NCBI GenBank assembly: GCA_965221035.1
Contig: OZ244860.1
Span: 2,046,001-2,110,000, forward strand
Reading direction: 5' to 3'
Length of the DNA stretch: 64,000 nt
Origin: UBA6522 sp965221035
GTDB lineage: Bacteria; Pseudomonadota; Gammaproteobacteria; Steroidobacterales; Rariloculaceae
Shown: positions 23,250-31,544 of the stretch, one piece after another
Position numbering within the stretch: position 1 is the stretch's first letter
Layout: every line of letters begins with the position of its first letter
Position numbers and translations under genes: made by a program
The notes under the pieces: model-generated
Databases searched by the model: none
Told to the model about the DNA's origin: nothing
The model's input: only the letters and a program-made list of their open reading frames with translations

Positions 23250-23618
23250 CTACTCGGCCTCCGGCTGATCCAGAAGCTGCACCACCGCCATGGGCGCCGC
23301 ATCCCCCGCACGGTAGCCGATCTTCAGGATCCGCAAGTACCCCCCCGGCCGATCCTTGAATCTCGGGCCCAACTCGTTGAAGAGCTTGCCCACCGCGGCA
23401 TCATCACGAAGCCGGGCGAAAGCCAGCCGGCGGCGCGAGGTGCCGTCCTGCTTGGCCAATGTGATCAGGGGTTCCGCAACGCGGCGCAATTCCTTGGCCT
23501 TGGGCAAGGTGGTGCGGATCGTCTCATGGCGGAACAGCGACGCGGCCATGTTCCGATACATCGCCTTGCGATGGGCGGAATTCCGCCCCAGCCTCCGACC
23601 GGACTTGCGGTGACGCAT
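23250..23618 (-). CDS. rplQ: 50S ribosomal protein L17
   Basis: 122 residues beginning MRHRKSGRRLGRNSAHRKAM, the universal L17 start, with a family-typical LRRVAEPLITLAK. L17 sits near the peptide exit tunnel of the large subunit. It is the last gene of the alpha operon, 16 bp after rpoA, and so the end of the whole 31.7-kb array. No simple GC hairpin plus U-run follows; the structured repeat copy 2 is the first strong hairpin downstream. Length is normal. Confidence 0.97.
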   Translation of the reverse strand: MRHRKSGRRLGRNSAHRKAMYRNMAASLFRHETIRTTLPKAKELRRVAEPLITLAKQDGTSRRRLAFARLRDDAAVGKLFNELGPRFKDRPGGYLRILKIGYRAGDAAPMAVVQLLDQPEAE

Positions 23619-23634
23619 GGTGGGATCCTCGACT

Positions 23635-24645
23635 TCAGAACGCCATGGGGCTGGGCTGATCGTCGGTCCTGAGCGCAGGCGGCGGCCAATTGTCCAACCG
23701 CATGCCCAGTGTCAACCCGTGACCGTCCAGCACTTCCTCGATCTCGGTCAGGGATTTCTTGCCGAGATTGGGGGTGCGCAACAACTCCACCTCGGTCCGT
23801 TGCACCAGATCGCCGATGTAGTTGATGTTCTCCGCCTTGAGGCAGTTGGCCGATCGCACGGTGAGTTCAAGCTCATCCACGGGTCTCAGCAGAATCGGGT
23901 CGACCAGGGTATCCGGGCGGCCGTAGCCGAGGTCCGCCTCGCCCTGAAGCTCCACGAACACGTCGAGCTGGTTCTTCAGGATGCTGCCGGCCCGGCGGAT
24001 CGCTTCCTCGGGGTCGATGGCCCCGTTGGTCTCGATGTCGATGATAAGCTTGTCCAGGTCGGTACGCTGCTCGACTCGGGCCGCTTCCACGTTGTAGGTG
24101 ACACGGCGGACCGGGCTGAAGGAGGCATCCAGTTGCAGCCGGCCGATCGGTCGAGTCGGACCATCGAATTCCGTTTCCCTGACCGCCGGGCGATAACCGC
24201 GTCCGCGAGCCACCTTGAGGAACGCCCTGAGTTCGCCCGCCTGGGTCAGGTTGGCGATGACCAGTTCCTTGTTGACGATCTCCACATCGTGATCGCAGAC
24301 GATGTCGCCCGCCGTGATCGGACCAGGACCCTTCTTGTGCAGCGTCAGTTCCGCTTCCTCGCGAGCGTGCATGCGGATGGCGACCGCCTTGAGGTTGAGC
24401 AGGATATCCACCACATCTTCCTGAACACCCTCGATGCTGGTGTACTCGTGCAGGACCCCGTCGATCTCGACCTCTACCACCGCCGCGCCGGGCATGGACG
24501 AAAGCAACACGCGGCGCAGCGCATTGCCGAGGGTATGACCGAAGCCCCGCTCGAAGGGCTCGACCGTAATTTTGGCATTGTGTTCGTCGACAGGCTGGAC
24601 CTTGACGGTCCGGGGCCTCAAGAACTCAGTGGCAGATTCCTGCAT
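23635..24645 (-). CDS. rpoA: RNA polymerase alpha subunit
   Basis: 336 residues. The N-terminal dimerisation and assembly domain includes FERGFGHTLGNALRRVLLSS and EDVVDILLNLK; the C-terminal domain begins near ELTVRSANCLKAENI and has GDLVQRTEVELLRTPNLGKKSL, which binds UP elements and activators. The extreme tail (LRTDDQPSPMAF) is slightly longer than in E. coli. It lies between rpsD (14-bp gap) and rplQ (16-bp gap) in the standard alpha operon order. Confidence 0.98.
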   Translation of the reverse strand: MQESATEFLRPRTVKVQPVDEHNAKITVEPFERGFGHTLGNALRRVLLSSMPGAAVVEVEIDGVLHEYTSIEGVQEDVVDILLNLKAVAIRMHAREEAELTLHKKGPGPITAGDIVCDHDVEIVNKELVIANLTQAGELRAFLKVARGRGYRPAVRETEFDGPTRPIGRLQLDASFSPVRRVTYNVEAARVEQRTDLDKLIIDIETNGAIDPEEAIRRAGSILKNQLDVFVELQGEADLGYGRPDTLVDPILLRPVDELELTVRSANCLKAENINYIGDLVQRTEVELLRTPNLGKKSLTEIEEVLDGHGLTLGMRLDNWPPPALRTDDQPSPMAF

Positions 24646-24659
24646 CTAGCATACCTCTA

Positions 24660-25280
24660 TTACTTGGAATACAACTCGACGACCAGATTCTCATTGATGT
24701 CGGGAAGGATCTCTTCCCGCTCCGGTAGCGCCTTGAGCACCCCCTCCATGTTCTTTTCGTCCACTTCAACCCACTCCGGAATCCCGACCTGGGTGGCAAT
24801 GTCCAGAGCGGCCTTGATCCTCATCTGCGCCTTTGCGCGCTGGCGCACGGCCACCTTGTCCCCGGCCTTGATCTGATATGAAGGGATGTTGACGATACGC
24901 TCGTTGACCACGATGCCCTTGTGGCTCACCAGCTGACGCGCCTCGGCGCGGGTCGAGGCGAATCCCATGCGATAGACCACGTTGTCGAGGCGTCCCTCCA
25001 GCATGCGCAGCAGATTCTCGCCGGTGGAACCCTTGCCCCGCGCCGCGCGCTTGTAATAGTTGCGGAACTGCCGCTCAAGCACTCCGTACATGCGCCGCAG
25101 CTTCTGCTTTTCACGAAGCTGCACGCCATAGTCGGAGAACCGCGGTCGCCTCTGCCCCGGTCCGCCGGGCGGAACGTCCAGCTTGCACTTCGCCTCCAGG
25201 GGCTTGACCCCGCTCTTGAGAAACAGGTCTGTGCCCTCGCGGCGGGCCAATTTGCAGGTTGGTCCTCGATATCTCGCCAT
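24660..25280 (-). CDS. rpsD: 30S ribosomal protein S4
   Basis: 206 residues, the usual length, starting MARYRGPTCKLARREG. The S4 RNA-binding domain is visible as RLDNVVYRMGFASTRAEARQ then LVSHKGIVVNERIVNIPSYQ. Only two N-terminal cysteines (9 and 31) are present, so this is a zinc-free form. S4 starts 16S rRNA folding and in E. coli also represses the alpha operon. Gap to rpsK is 13 bp. Confidence 0.98.
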   Translation of the reverse strand: MARYRGPTCKLARREGTDLFLKSGVKPLEAKCKLDVPPGGPGQRRPRFSDYGVQLREKQKLRRMYGVLERQFRNYYKRAARGKGSTGENLLRMLEGRLDNVVYRMGFASTRAEARQLVSHKGIVVNERIVNIPSYQIKAGDKVAVRQRAKAQMRIKAALDIATQVGIPEWVEVDEKNMEGVLKALPEREEILPDINENLVVELYSK

Positions 25281-25293
25281 GTCTTTCTTCCGA

Positions 25294-25680
25294 TCAGACG
25301 CGGCGCCGCTTGGGGGGGCGGCAACCGTTGTGAGGAATGGGTGTAACGTCCTCGATCTGGGTGACCCGGAATCCGAGGGCGTTCAGCGCACGAATGGAAG
25401 ATTCGCGCCCCGGACCTGGACCCTTGACCCGGACTTCCAGGTTCTTGACACCGTAATCCTTGGCCACGTTGCCGGCCTTCTCGGCGGCCACCTGTGCCGC
25501 AAACGGCGTGCTCTTGCGCGAGCCCCGAAACCCGCAGCCGCCGGAGGTGGCCCAGGCCAGCGTGTTGCCCTGGCGGTCGGTGATGGTGATGATCGTGTTG
25601 TTGAAGGAGGCATGCACGTGCGCCACGGCATCCAGCACCGTGCGCTTGATCTTCTTCCTGCCTCGGGTCGGTTTCGCCAT
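25294..25680 (-). CDS. rpsK: 30S ribosomal protein S11
   Basis: 128 residues with HVHASFNNTIITITD, GFRGSRKSTPFAAQ and the end HNGCRPPKRRRV, all typical of S11, which lines the mRNA exit platform with S7 and S18. The open frame extends 37 codons upstream into rpsM, but MAKPTRGRKK at 25680 is the normal start and sits five bases after the rpsM stop, implying coupling. Confidence 0.97.
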   Translation of the reverse strand: MAKPTRGRKKIKRTVLDAVAHVHASFNNTIITITDRQGNTLAWATSGGCGFRGSRKSTPFAAQVAAEKAGNVAKDYGVKNLEVRVKGPGPGRESSIRALNALGFRVTQIEDVTPIPHNGCRPPKRRRV

Positions 25681-25685
25681 GTCGG

Positions 25686-26042
25686 TTATTTCCTGATGGG
25701 CCGCCGCGGTCCCTTGCGGGTGCGGGCGTTGGTTCGGGTGCGTTGACCGTTGGTGGGCAAACCGCGCCGATGCCGTATGCCCCGGTAGCAACCCAGGTCC
25801 ATGAGCCGCTTGATGTTCATGGCCGTCTCCCTGCGCAGGTCGCCTTCGATGGTGAACCGGCTGACCACTTCCCGGAGCTTGGCCACCTCGGGCTCGTTGA
25901 GGTCGCGCACCTTTGTGGCGGGGTCGATCCCGGCCACCTGGCAGGCGATCACGGCACTGCTGCGGCCGATGCCGAATATGTGCGTCAACGCGATGCCGAC
26001 GTGCTTGTGAACGGGAATATTGATTCCAGCGATACGGGCCAA
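25686..26042 (-). CDS. rpsM: 30S ribosomal protein S13
   Basis: 118 residues starting MARIAGINIPVHKHVGIALT, with helix-two-turn-helix part IFGIGRSSAVIACQ and the basic tail NARTRKGPRRPIRK that reaches toward the tRNAs. S13 sits in the head of the small subunit and contacts the L5 protein across the subunit bridge. First gene after rpmJ (25-bp gap); in E. coli the alpha promoter lies here, but I see no convincing promoter in the 25 bases. Confidence 0.97.
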   Translation of the reverse strand: MARIAGINIPVHKHVGIALTHIFGIGRSSAVIACQVAGIDPATKVRDLNEPEVAKLREVVSRFTIEGDLRRETAMNIKRLMDLGCYRGIRHRRGLPTNGQRTRTNARTRKGPRRPIRK

Positions 26043-26067
26043 GACGTTATCCTCCCTAGCTCTAGAG

Positions 26068-26181
26068 CTAACCTTGCCGTTGCTTGTGGCGCGGGTCCTT
26101 GCAGATCACGCGGACCACGCCCTTGCGGCGAACGATCTTGCAGTTCCTGCACATTCTCTTGACCGATGCCCTGACTTTCAT
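26068..26181 (-). CDS. rpmJ: 50S ribosomal protein L36 (zinc form)
   Basis: 37 residues: MKVRASVKRMCRNCKIVRRK, then VICKDPRHKQRQG. The Cys11-Cys14-Cys27-His32 set marks the zinc-binding (C+) paralogue rather than the zinc-free one. Coordinates follow from the ATG at 26179-26181. It is placed between secY (20-bp gap) and rpsM, the standard position at the end of the spc operon. Confidence 0.97.
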   Translation of the reverse strand: MKVRASVKRMCRNCKIVRRKGVVRVICKDPRHKQRQG

Positions 26182-26201
26182 CTCCGACCCTCCGGATGCC
26201 C

Positions 26202-27533
26202 TTAACGCCTGCCGACGCCTCGGAGATTGGCCTTTTTCAATAGCCCTTCGTATTGATGGCTCATCATGTGCGCCTGCAATTGCGACATGAAATCCATGGT
26301 CACCACCACGATGATCAGCAGCGAGGTGCCGCCGAAATAGAACGGCACGTTGAACTGGTAGATCATGAACTCGGGCATCAGGCAGACGCCGGTGATGTAC
26401 ATCGCGCCCCAGAACGTCAACCTTGTCAGGACCTTGTCGATGTAATCCGCGGTCTGCCGCCCCGGACGAATCCCCGGGATGAACGCGCCGGAACGCTTCA
26501 GGTTGTCCGCCGTATCCCGGGAATTGAACACCAGCGACGTGTAGAAGAAGCAGAAAAACACGATCAGCGCCGCGTAAAGCAGGATATAGATGGGCTGTCC
26601 GGGCGCGAGGCTCGCCGCCAGACGCTGTAACCACGATACCGCCTGGCCGGTGCCGAACCAGGTTGCGATGGTAGCCGGGAACAGGATCAGGCTGGAGGCG
26701 AAAATGGGCGGTATGACACCCGACATGTTGATCTTGAAGGGCAGGTGCGACGTCTGTCCGGCGTAGAGCCTCCGGCCTTGCTGGCGCTTGGCGTAGTTGA
26801 CGGTGATGCGCCGTTGGGCGCGCTCCATGAATACCACGAATCCCGTGACACCCAGCAGCAACAGGCCCAGGACAAAGGGAAGCGCCGGGTTCATCCCGCC
26901 GGTGTTGACCAGTTCCAGCGTGCCGCCGATGGCCGCCGGCAGCCCGGACACGATGCTGGCGAGGATGATCATGGAGATGCCGTTGCCGATGCCGCGCTCG
27001 GTGATCTGCTCGCCCAGCCACATGAGGAACACCGTGCCGGTGACCAGTGTGGCGGACGCGCTGAACACGAAACCCGGCCCCGGATTGACCACGACACCCT
27101 GATTCTGCAACGCGCTGGTGGCGGCGACCGACTGGAACGAGCACAGCAGCACGGTGCCGTAACGTGTGTACTGGGTGATCTTTCGGCGGCCCGCTTCGCC
27201 TTCCTTGCGCAACGTACTCAGGGAGGGAACCACGTGGACGGCGAGTTGCATGATGATGGAGGCGGAGATGTAGGGCATGATGCCCAAGGCGAAAATCGAC
27301 ATCCTCTCCAGCGCCCCCCCCGAGAACATGTTGAACATGCTCAGGATCGTTCCGGACTGCTGCTCGAAGAATTGCCCCAGCGCGAATGGATCGATGCCGG
27401 GCACCGGTATGAAGGTGCCGATCCGGTAGACCACCAGCGCGCCCACCAGGAAGAACAGCCGCTGGCGAACCTCGGAGAAACGCCCGGCGGCGCCGAGCAC
27501 CGACGCTGGATTTGCTGTGCCCGCTCTGGCCAT
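26202..27533 (-). CDS. secY: Protein translocase subunit SecY
   Basis: 443 residues with ten predicted transmembrane helices, the channel of the Sec translocon. Recognisable parts are the N-terminal VVYRIGTFIPVPGIDP, the plug region with SGGALERMSIFALGIMPYIS, LGEQITERGIGNGISMII and the cytosolic loop FIPGIRPGRQTADYID with the SecA-contacting Arg. Length equals E. coli SecY. The gene starts two bases after the rplO stop, so translation is tightly coupled. Its partner SecE is encoded in the same array at 52638. Confidence 0.98.
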   Translation of the reverse strand: MARAGTANPASVLGAAGRFSEVRQRLFFLVGALVVYRIGTFIPVPGIDPFALGQFFEQQSGTILSMFNMFSGGALERMSIFALGIMPYISASIIMQLAVHVVPSLSTLRKEGEAGRRKITQYTRYGTVLLCSFQSVAATSALQNQGVVVNPGPGFVFSASATLVTGTVFLMWLGEQITERGIGNGISMIILASIVSGLPAAIGGTLELVNTGGMNPALPFVLGLLLLGVTGFVVFMERAQRRITVNYAKRQQGRRLYAGQTSHLPFKINMSGVIPPIFASSLILFPATIATWFGTGQAVSWLQRLAASLAPGQPIYILLYAALIVFFCFFYTSLVFNSRDTADNLKRSGAFIPGIRPGRQTADYIDKVLTRLTFWGAMYITGVCLMPEFMIYQFNVPFYFGGTSLLIIVVVTMDFMSQLQAHMMSHQYEGLLKKANLRGVGRR

Positions 27534-27535
27534 GG

Positions 27536-27970
27536 TCAGGCCTCCACGCTTCCGCCGGCGGCCTCGATCGCCTCGCGCGCGCCGCGGCTGACGCCGAGCC
27601 CGACAACCGTGACCGCCCGATCGATCGTGCCGGAGAGGAAAATCCTGGCGGTGCGGGCCGATTTGGCCACCAGCCCCGCCGCCTTCAGCGCCGCCAGGTC
27701 GACGGTCGCGTCCTCCAGCCCGGCCAATTCGTGCAATCGGACTTCGGCGGCGTGGCGCGCCTTGCGCGATCTGAAGCCCACCTTCGGCAAACGGCGCTGC
27801 AACGGCATCTGGCCACCTTCAAAGCCGACCTTGCTGTAGCCCCCGGAACGGGACCGCTGCCCCTTGACGCCGCGCCCGGCGGTCTTGCCCCGGCCGGCGG
27901 CAATGCCGCGGCCGACCCGCTTGCGCGACCTGCGCGAACCGGCGCCGGGCTTGAGAGAATTCAGCCGCAT
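27536..27970 (-). CDS. rplO: 50S ribosomal protein L15
   Basis: 144 residues starting MRLNSLKPGAGSRRSRKRVG and with KGQRSRSGGYSKVGFEGGQM, the extended Gly/Arg-rich arm that threads into 23S rRNA; the C-terminal half is the globular domain. The gene is one base from rpmD and two bases from secY, part of the spc block. The length is typical of the family. Confidence 0.97.
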   Translation of the reverse strand: MRLNSLKPGAGSRRSRKRVGRGIAAGRGKTAGRGVKGQRSRSGGYSKVGFEGGQMPLQRRLPKVGFRSRKARHAAEVRLHELAGLEDATVDLAALKAAGLVAKSARTARIFLSGTIDRAVTVVGLGVSRGAREAIEAAGGSVEA

Positions 27971-27971
27971 C

Positions 27972-28151
27972 TCAGACCTCCTCCACCTTCAGCAGGTACG
28001 ACACCTTGTTGATCATTCCGCGATTCTCGGGCGTATCCGCCACCACCACGGTTTGCTCCCGGCGTCTCAGTCCCAGTCCGGCAACGCATTCGGCGTGCCC
28101 GGGCTTTCGCCCGAACCTGCTCTTCATCAGCGTGACCTTCAACTTGGCCAT
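27972..28151 (-). CDS. rpmD: 50S ribosomal protein L30
   Basis: 59 residues (MAKLKVTLMKSRFGRKPGHA, ending MINKVSYLLKVEEV), the short bacterial L30 with its ferredoxin-like fold. The open frame begins four codons earlier, but MAKLKVT is the family start and lies eight bases after the rpsE stop. L30 is missing from some bacteria; its presence in standard order between rpsE and rplO is usual for proteobacteria. Confidence 0.96.
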   Translation of the reverse strand: MAKLKVTLMKSRFGRKPGHAECVAGLGLRRREQTVVVADTPENRGMINKVSYLLKVEEV

Positions 28152-28159
28152 ATCCGACC

Positions 28160-28648
28160 TCATTCGACGATTTCAGCAACGGTCTTGCCGCGCTTCGCCG
28201 CGATTTCCTCGGGCGACCGCATCCGCACCAGGGCGTCCACCGTCGCCCGCACCACGTTGATGGGATTGCGCGAACCGTAGCTCTTGGCCAGCACGTTGCG
28301 CACTCCGGCGCACTCGAATACGGCGCGCATGGCACCGCCGGCGATGATGCCCGTGCCCCCGGAGGCAGGTTGCATGAACACACGGGTGGCGCCGTGGCGG
28401 CCGCGAAGTTCATACTGCAAGGTCTCGTTGCGCAAGTGTATGGACTCCAGGCTGCCACGGGCGGCCTGCATGGACTTCTGGATGGCCAGCGGCAGCTCCC
28501 GCGCCTTGCCGTAACCGTAACCGACCCGGCCGTTGCCGTCGCCGACCACGGTCAGGGCGGTAAAGCCGAACTGGCGACCGCCCTTGACCACCTTTGCGAC
28601 GCGGTTGACGGAGACGAGTTTTTCCTGAAGTTCTTCCTGCATTGCCAT
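28160..28648 (-). CDS. rpsE: 30S ribosomal protein S5
   Basis: 162 residues. The N-terminal double-stranded RNA-binding fold has VSVNRVAKVVKGGRQFGFTA and VGDGNGRVGYGYGKA, followed by the C-terminal domain with QPASGGTGIIAGGAMRAV. S5 helps accuracy of decoding and mRNA unwinding. The open frame extends 97 codons upstream through rplR; MAMQEELQEK at 28648 is the sensible start, 14 bases after rplR. Confidence 0.97.
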   Translation of the reverse strand: MAMQEELQEKLVSVNRVAKVVKGGRQFGFTALTVVGDGNGRVGYGYGKARELPLAIQKSMQAARGSLESIHLRNETLQYELRGRHGATRVFMQPASGGTGIIAGGAMRAVFECAGVRNVLAKSYGSRNPINVVRATVDALVRMRSPEEIAAKRGKTVAEIVE

Positions 28649-28662
28649 AGGTCGCTTCCCGG

Positions 28663-29016
28663 CTAGAAACTCAAGCCCGCCTCGCGGGCCGCGTCGGCCA
28701 GCGCCTTGACGCGACCGTGATAACTGAAACCGGACCGGTCGAAGGCCACCCGTTCGACGCCATTGGCGGTGGCGCGCTCGGCAATCAACCGGCCCACTGC
28801 CGCCGCCGCCGTCCGGTTGCCGGTACCCTTCAACTCGCCACGCAATTCCGGGCTGAGTGTGGATACGCTGGCGATGACGCGGTTGCCTTCCGGGGCTATG
28901 ATCTGCGCGTAAATGTGCCGGGGCGTACGGTGCACGCACAACCGCGTGGCGCCAAGTCGGCTGATCCTGGATCTCGCGCGTCGCGCCCGTCTTTGCCTTC
29001 GTCGCTTCTTGTCCAT
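28663..29016 (-). CDS. rplR: 50S ribosomal protein L18
   Basis: 117 residues, starting MDKKRRRQRRARRARSRISR and including RLCVHRTPRHIYAQII, with the conserved end FDRSGFSYHGRVKALADAAR. L18 binds 5S rRNA together with L5 and L25. The very basic N-terminal arm is typical. It lies four bases from rplF and 14 from rpsE. Confidence 0.97.
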   Translation of the reverse strand: MDKKRRRQRRARRARSRISRLGATRLCVHRTPRHIYAQIIAPEGNRVIASVSTLSPELRGELKGTGNRTAAAAVGRLIAERATANGVERVAFDRSGFSYHGRVKALADAAREAGLSF

Positions 29017-29020
29017 GGGG

Positions 29021-29554
29021 TTACTTCTTCTTCGCTTCCTTGAGCACGACCCGCTCGTCGGAATAGCGCACGCCCTTGCCCTTGTAGGGCTCCGGGGGAC
29101 GGAAACGGCGCAGTTCGGCCGCTACCTGTCCGACACGCTGCCGATCGATGCCCTGCACCACGATCTCGGTCTGGCTGGGTGTCTCGATGGTGACGTCCTC
29201 GGGCACGCTATACCTGATGGGGTGTGAGAATCCCAGGCTCATTTCCAGTTGCCGGCCCTGTGTCTTCGCCCGATAGCCGACACCTACCAGGGTGAGCTTG
29301 CGCTCGAAACCCGAGGTCACGCCCGTCACCATGTTGTTGATGAGCGAACGCGTCGTACCGGCCATGGCCTTGGCGAAGCGGCTCCCGGACCGGGGCGACA
29401 CGCGCAACTCATCTTCGACCCTGGCCACCTGGACCTCGGTATGGCATTCCAGCGTGAGACTCCCCTTGGGCCCCTTGACCGTCAGGGAGTTCCCCTTGAG
29501 ATCCGCCTCGACACCGCGGCCGACGGGTACTGGATTCTTTGCAATTCTGGACAT
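29021..29554 (-). CDS. rplF: 50S ribosomal protein L6
   Basis: 177 residues, two repeated RNA-binding modules. It starts MSRIAKNPVPVGRGVEADLK and ends with PEPYKGKGVRYSDERVVLKE, the highly conserved L6 C terminus that touches the factor-binding region near the sarcin-ricin loop. Length equals that of E. coli. It is 18 bp from rpsH and four bases from rplR in the spc block. Confidence 0.98.
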   Translation of the reverse strand: MSRIAKNPVPVGRGVEADLKGNSLTVKGPKGSLTLECHTEVQVARVEDELRVSPRSGSRFAKAMAGTTRSLINNMVTGVTSGFERKLTLVGVGYRAKTQGRQLEMSLGFSHPIRYSVPEDVTIETPSQTEIVVQGIDRQRVGQVAAELRRFRPPEPYKGKGVRYSDERVVLKEAKKK

Positions 29555-29572
29555 GGCCGTTCCCCGCGCCGC

Positions 29573-29968
29573 CTACGACACCAGGCAGATCACCTCGCCG
29601 CCGTGCCCTTGCGCCCGGGCCTGACGGTCGCTCATCACACCCCTTGAGGTGGAAACCACCGCCACGCCCAGGCCACCCTGGACCCTGGGAATTTCACCGA
29701 CGCCGGCAAACAGGCGCAAGCCGGGACGGCTTGCCCGGGAAATCTTCTCGATGACCGGTTCGCCCTCGTGGTACCTGAGCGTGATGGTCATGTTGGACTT
29801 TACGCCGTCTTCCTCAACGGTCACATCGTCCAGATACCCTTCCTCCACCAGAACGCGGGCTACGGCGAGTTTCATCTTCGACGCGGGCAGGATCACGGTG
29901 CGCTTCCTGGCCTTCTGACCGTTTCTTATCCGGGTCAACATGTCGGCAATGGGATCCGTCATACTCAT
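29573..29968 (-). CDS. rpsH: 30S ribosomal protein S8
   Basis: 131 residues beginning MSMTDPIADMLTRIRNGQ, with the conserved C-terminal VVSTSRGVMSDRQARAQGHG and GEVICLV. S8 organises the central domain of 16S rRNA and in E. coli represses the spc operon by binding its own mRNA near rplE. A GGAGG sequence about eight bases before 29968 decides for this ATG over the TTG one codon upstream. Confidence 0.97.
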   Translation of the reverse strand: MSMTDPIADMLTRIRNGQKARKRTVILPASKMKLAVARVLVEEGYLDDVTVEEDGVKSNMTITLRYHEGEPVIEKISRASRPGLRLFAGVGEIPRVQGGLGVAVVSTSRGVMSDRQARAQGHGGEVICLVS

Positions 29969-29983
29969 CAAAACCCCTCCCGG

Positions 29984-30289
29984 TTACCAGCTTGCCTTGG
30001 AGAGGCCCGGAATCTCGCCGCGCATGGCAGCCTCGCGAAGCTTGTTTCTGCCAAGCCCGAACTTGCGGTAGAAGCCCTTCGGCCGGCCGGAAACCGCGCA
30101 GCGGTTGCGCAGCCGCACCGGGCTCGCGTCGCGGGGCAGCGCCTGCAGCCTGAGCTGCGCGGTCTCCCGCGCTTCGTCGGTGGAACCGGGGTCGCGGATG
30201 ACGCGCTTGTACTCGGCACGCCTTGCGGCGAACCGCCTGACGGTTGTGGCGCGCTTGCGCTCCCTCATGATCATTGACTTCTTGGCCAT
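29984..30289 (-). CDS. rpsN: 30S ribosomal protein S14 (zinc-free long form)
   Basis: 101 residues starting MAKKSMIMRERKRATTVRRF and ending GLSKASW. It is the long form without the CxxC pairs of the zinc form (only one Cys, in NRCAVSGRPKGFYRKFG). The frame is open 22 codons upstream, but MAKKSM at 30289 is the accepted start, seven bases after rplE. S14 binds the head of the small subunit. Confidence 0.97.
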   Translation of the reverse strand: MAKKSMIMRERKRATTVRRFAARRAEYKRVIRDPGSTDEARETAQLRLQALPRDASPVRLRNRCAVSGRPKGFYRKFGLGRNKLREAAMRGEIPGLSKASW

Positions 30290-30296
30290 GGTGTCC

Positions 30297-30839
30297 TCAC
30301 GCCGACCGCAGAGGGAAGTTGAGCGCCTCCAGCAACGCCCGTCCCTCCGTGTCATTTCTGGCTGTCGTGGTCATGCAGATGTCCAGACCACGAATTGCGT
30401 CAACCTGGTCGTAATCGATCTCCGGAAAGATGATCTGTTCCTTGACCCCCATGCTGAAATTGCCCCGACCGTCGAACGACCTGGCGCTCAGGCCGCGGAA
30501 GTCTCGGACCCGGGGGATCGCAATGTTGATCAGCCGATCCAGGAATTCGTACATGCGACTCCGGCGCAATGTGACCTTGCACCCGATGGGAAAGCCGGCC
30601 CGGATCTTGAACGTGGCTACCGAGACCCGCGCCTTGCAGACCACCGGCTGCTGCCCCGATATCCTCTTCAGGTCGGCGACCGCGTGCTCGAGAACCTTCT
30701 TGTCCCCCAAGGCCTCTCCCACACCCATGTTCAAGGTGATCTTGGAAAACGCGGGAACCGCCATGGGATTGTCGATTCCCAGCTGCTTCATCAGCTTGGG
30801 AGCCGCCTCGTTTCGATAGAATTCCTGCAGCCTGCTCAT
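30297..30839 (-). CDS. rplE: 50S ribosomal protein L5
   Basis: 180 residues with KITLNMGVGEALGDKKVLE, GQQPVVCKARVSVATFKIR and FPEIDYDQVDAIRGLDICM, the L5 motifs for 5S rRNA binding and for the bridge to S13. Length matches E. coli (179). One base separates it from rplX, and seven from rpsN. Confidence 0.98.
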   Translation of the reverse strand: MSRLQEFYRNEAAPKLMKQLGIDNPMAVPAFSKITLNMGVGEALGDKKVLEHAVADLKRISGQQPVVCKARVSVATFKIRAGFPIGCKVTLRRSRMYEFLDRLINIAIPRVRDFRGLSARSFDGRGNFSMGVKEQIIFPEIDYDQVDAIRGLDICMTTTARNDTEGRALLEALNFPLRSA

Positions 30840-30840
30840 G

Positions 30841-31161
30841 TCAGGTATCCAGCACTTCGTTGTTGGACTTGAAGTAACGCACCTTGCGGCCGTCTTCCAG
30901 GGTACGGAAACCCACGCGGTCCCCTTGCTGGGTAACGGGGTTGAACAGCATCACGTTGGACATGTCCAGCGGCATTTCCTTCTCGATGATTCCGCCCGGC
31001 ACACCCGCGTTCGGATTGGGTTTCTGGTGCTTGCGCGCAATGTTGACGTTCTCCACCACGACCCTGTGGCCCGGGTACACGCGTGCCACCCGGCCTCGCC
31101 GGCCCTTGTCCTTGCCGGCGATGACGATCACCTCGTCGCCCTGTCTGATCCTTGCCGCCAT
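30841..31161 (-). CDS. rplX: 50S ribosomal protein L24
   Basis: 106 residues. The KOW motif is visible in IRQGDEVIVIAGKDKGRRGR, then VVVENVNIARKHQKPNPNAG and GGIIEKEMPLDMSNVML. L24 initiates 50S assembly near the tunnel exit. The long open frame extends through rplN in another frame and is a shadow; MAARIRQGD at 31161 is 14 bases after rplN. Confidence 0.97.
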   Translation of the reverse strand: MAARIRQGDEVIVIAGKDKGRRGRVARVYPGHRVVVENVNIARKHQKPNPNAGVPGGIIEKEMPLDMSNVMLFNPVTQQGDRVGFRTLEDGRKVRYFKSNNEVLDT

Positions 31162-31175
31162 AACGCCCGTCCGCC

Positions 31176-31544
31176 TCACAGCACCTCCGGCGCCAGGGAA
31201 ATGATTTTCATGAACTTGCTGGTTCTCAATTCCCTGGTGACCGGACCAAAAATACGCGTGCCGATGGGCTCGTGCCGGGCGTTGAGCAACACCGCGGCGT
31301 TGGAGTCGAACCGTATGGCCGAGCCGTCGGGCCGGCGCACGCCGTGGCTGGTGCGCACCACGACCGCGCTGTACATCTCGCCCTTTCTGACCCGGCCCCG
31401 GGGAATCGCATCCTTGATGGTGACCTTGATGATGTCGCCGATCCGCGCATAGCGCCGTTTCGATCCTCCCAGCACCTTGATACACATCAACCGCCGCGCA
31501 CCGCTGTTGTCGGCTGCCGACAAGATGGTCTGTGCCTGTATCAT
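31176..31544 (-). CDS. rplN: 50S ribosomal protein L14
   Basis: 122 residues, exactly the family length, starting MIQAQTILSAADNSGARRLM with the conserved PRGRVRKGEMYSAVVVRTS and the end SLAPEVL. L14 sits at the subunit interface and contacts 16S rRNA helix 14. Its ATG overlaps the rpsQ stop as ATGA (31541-31544), so there is no room for a separate spc promoter between rpsQ and rplN, in contrast to E. coli. Confidence 0.98.
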   Translation of the reverse strand: MIQAQTILSAADNSGARRLMCIKVLGGSKRRYARIGDIIKVTIKDAIPRGRVRKGEMYSAVVVRTSHGVRRPDGSAIRFDSNAAVLLNARHEPIGTRIFGPVTRELRTSKFMKIISLAPEVL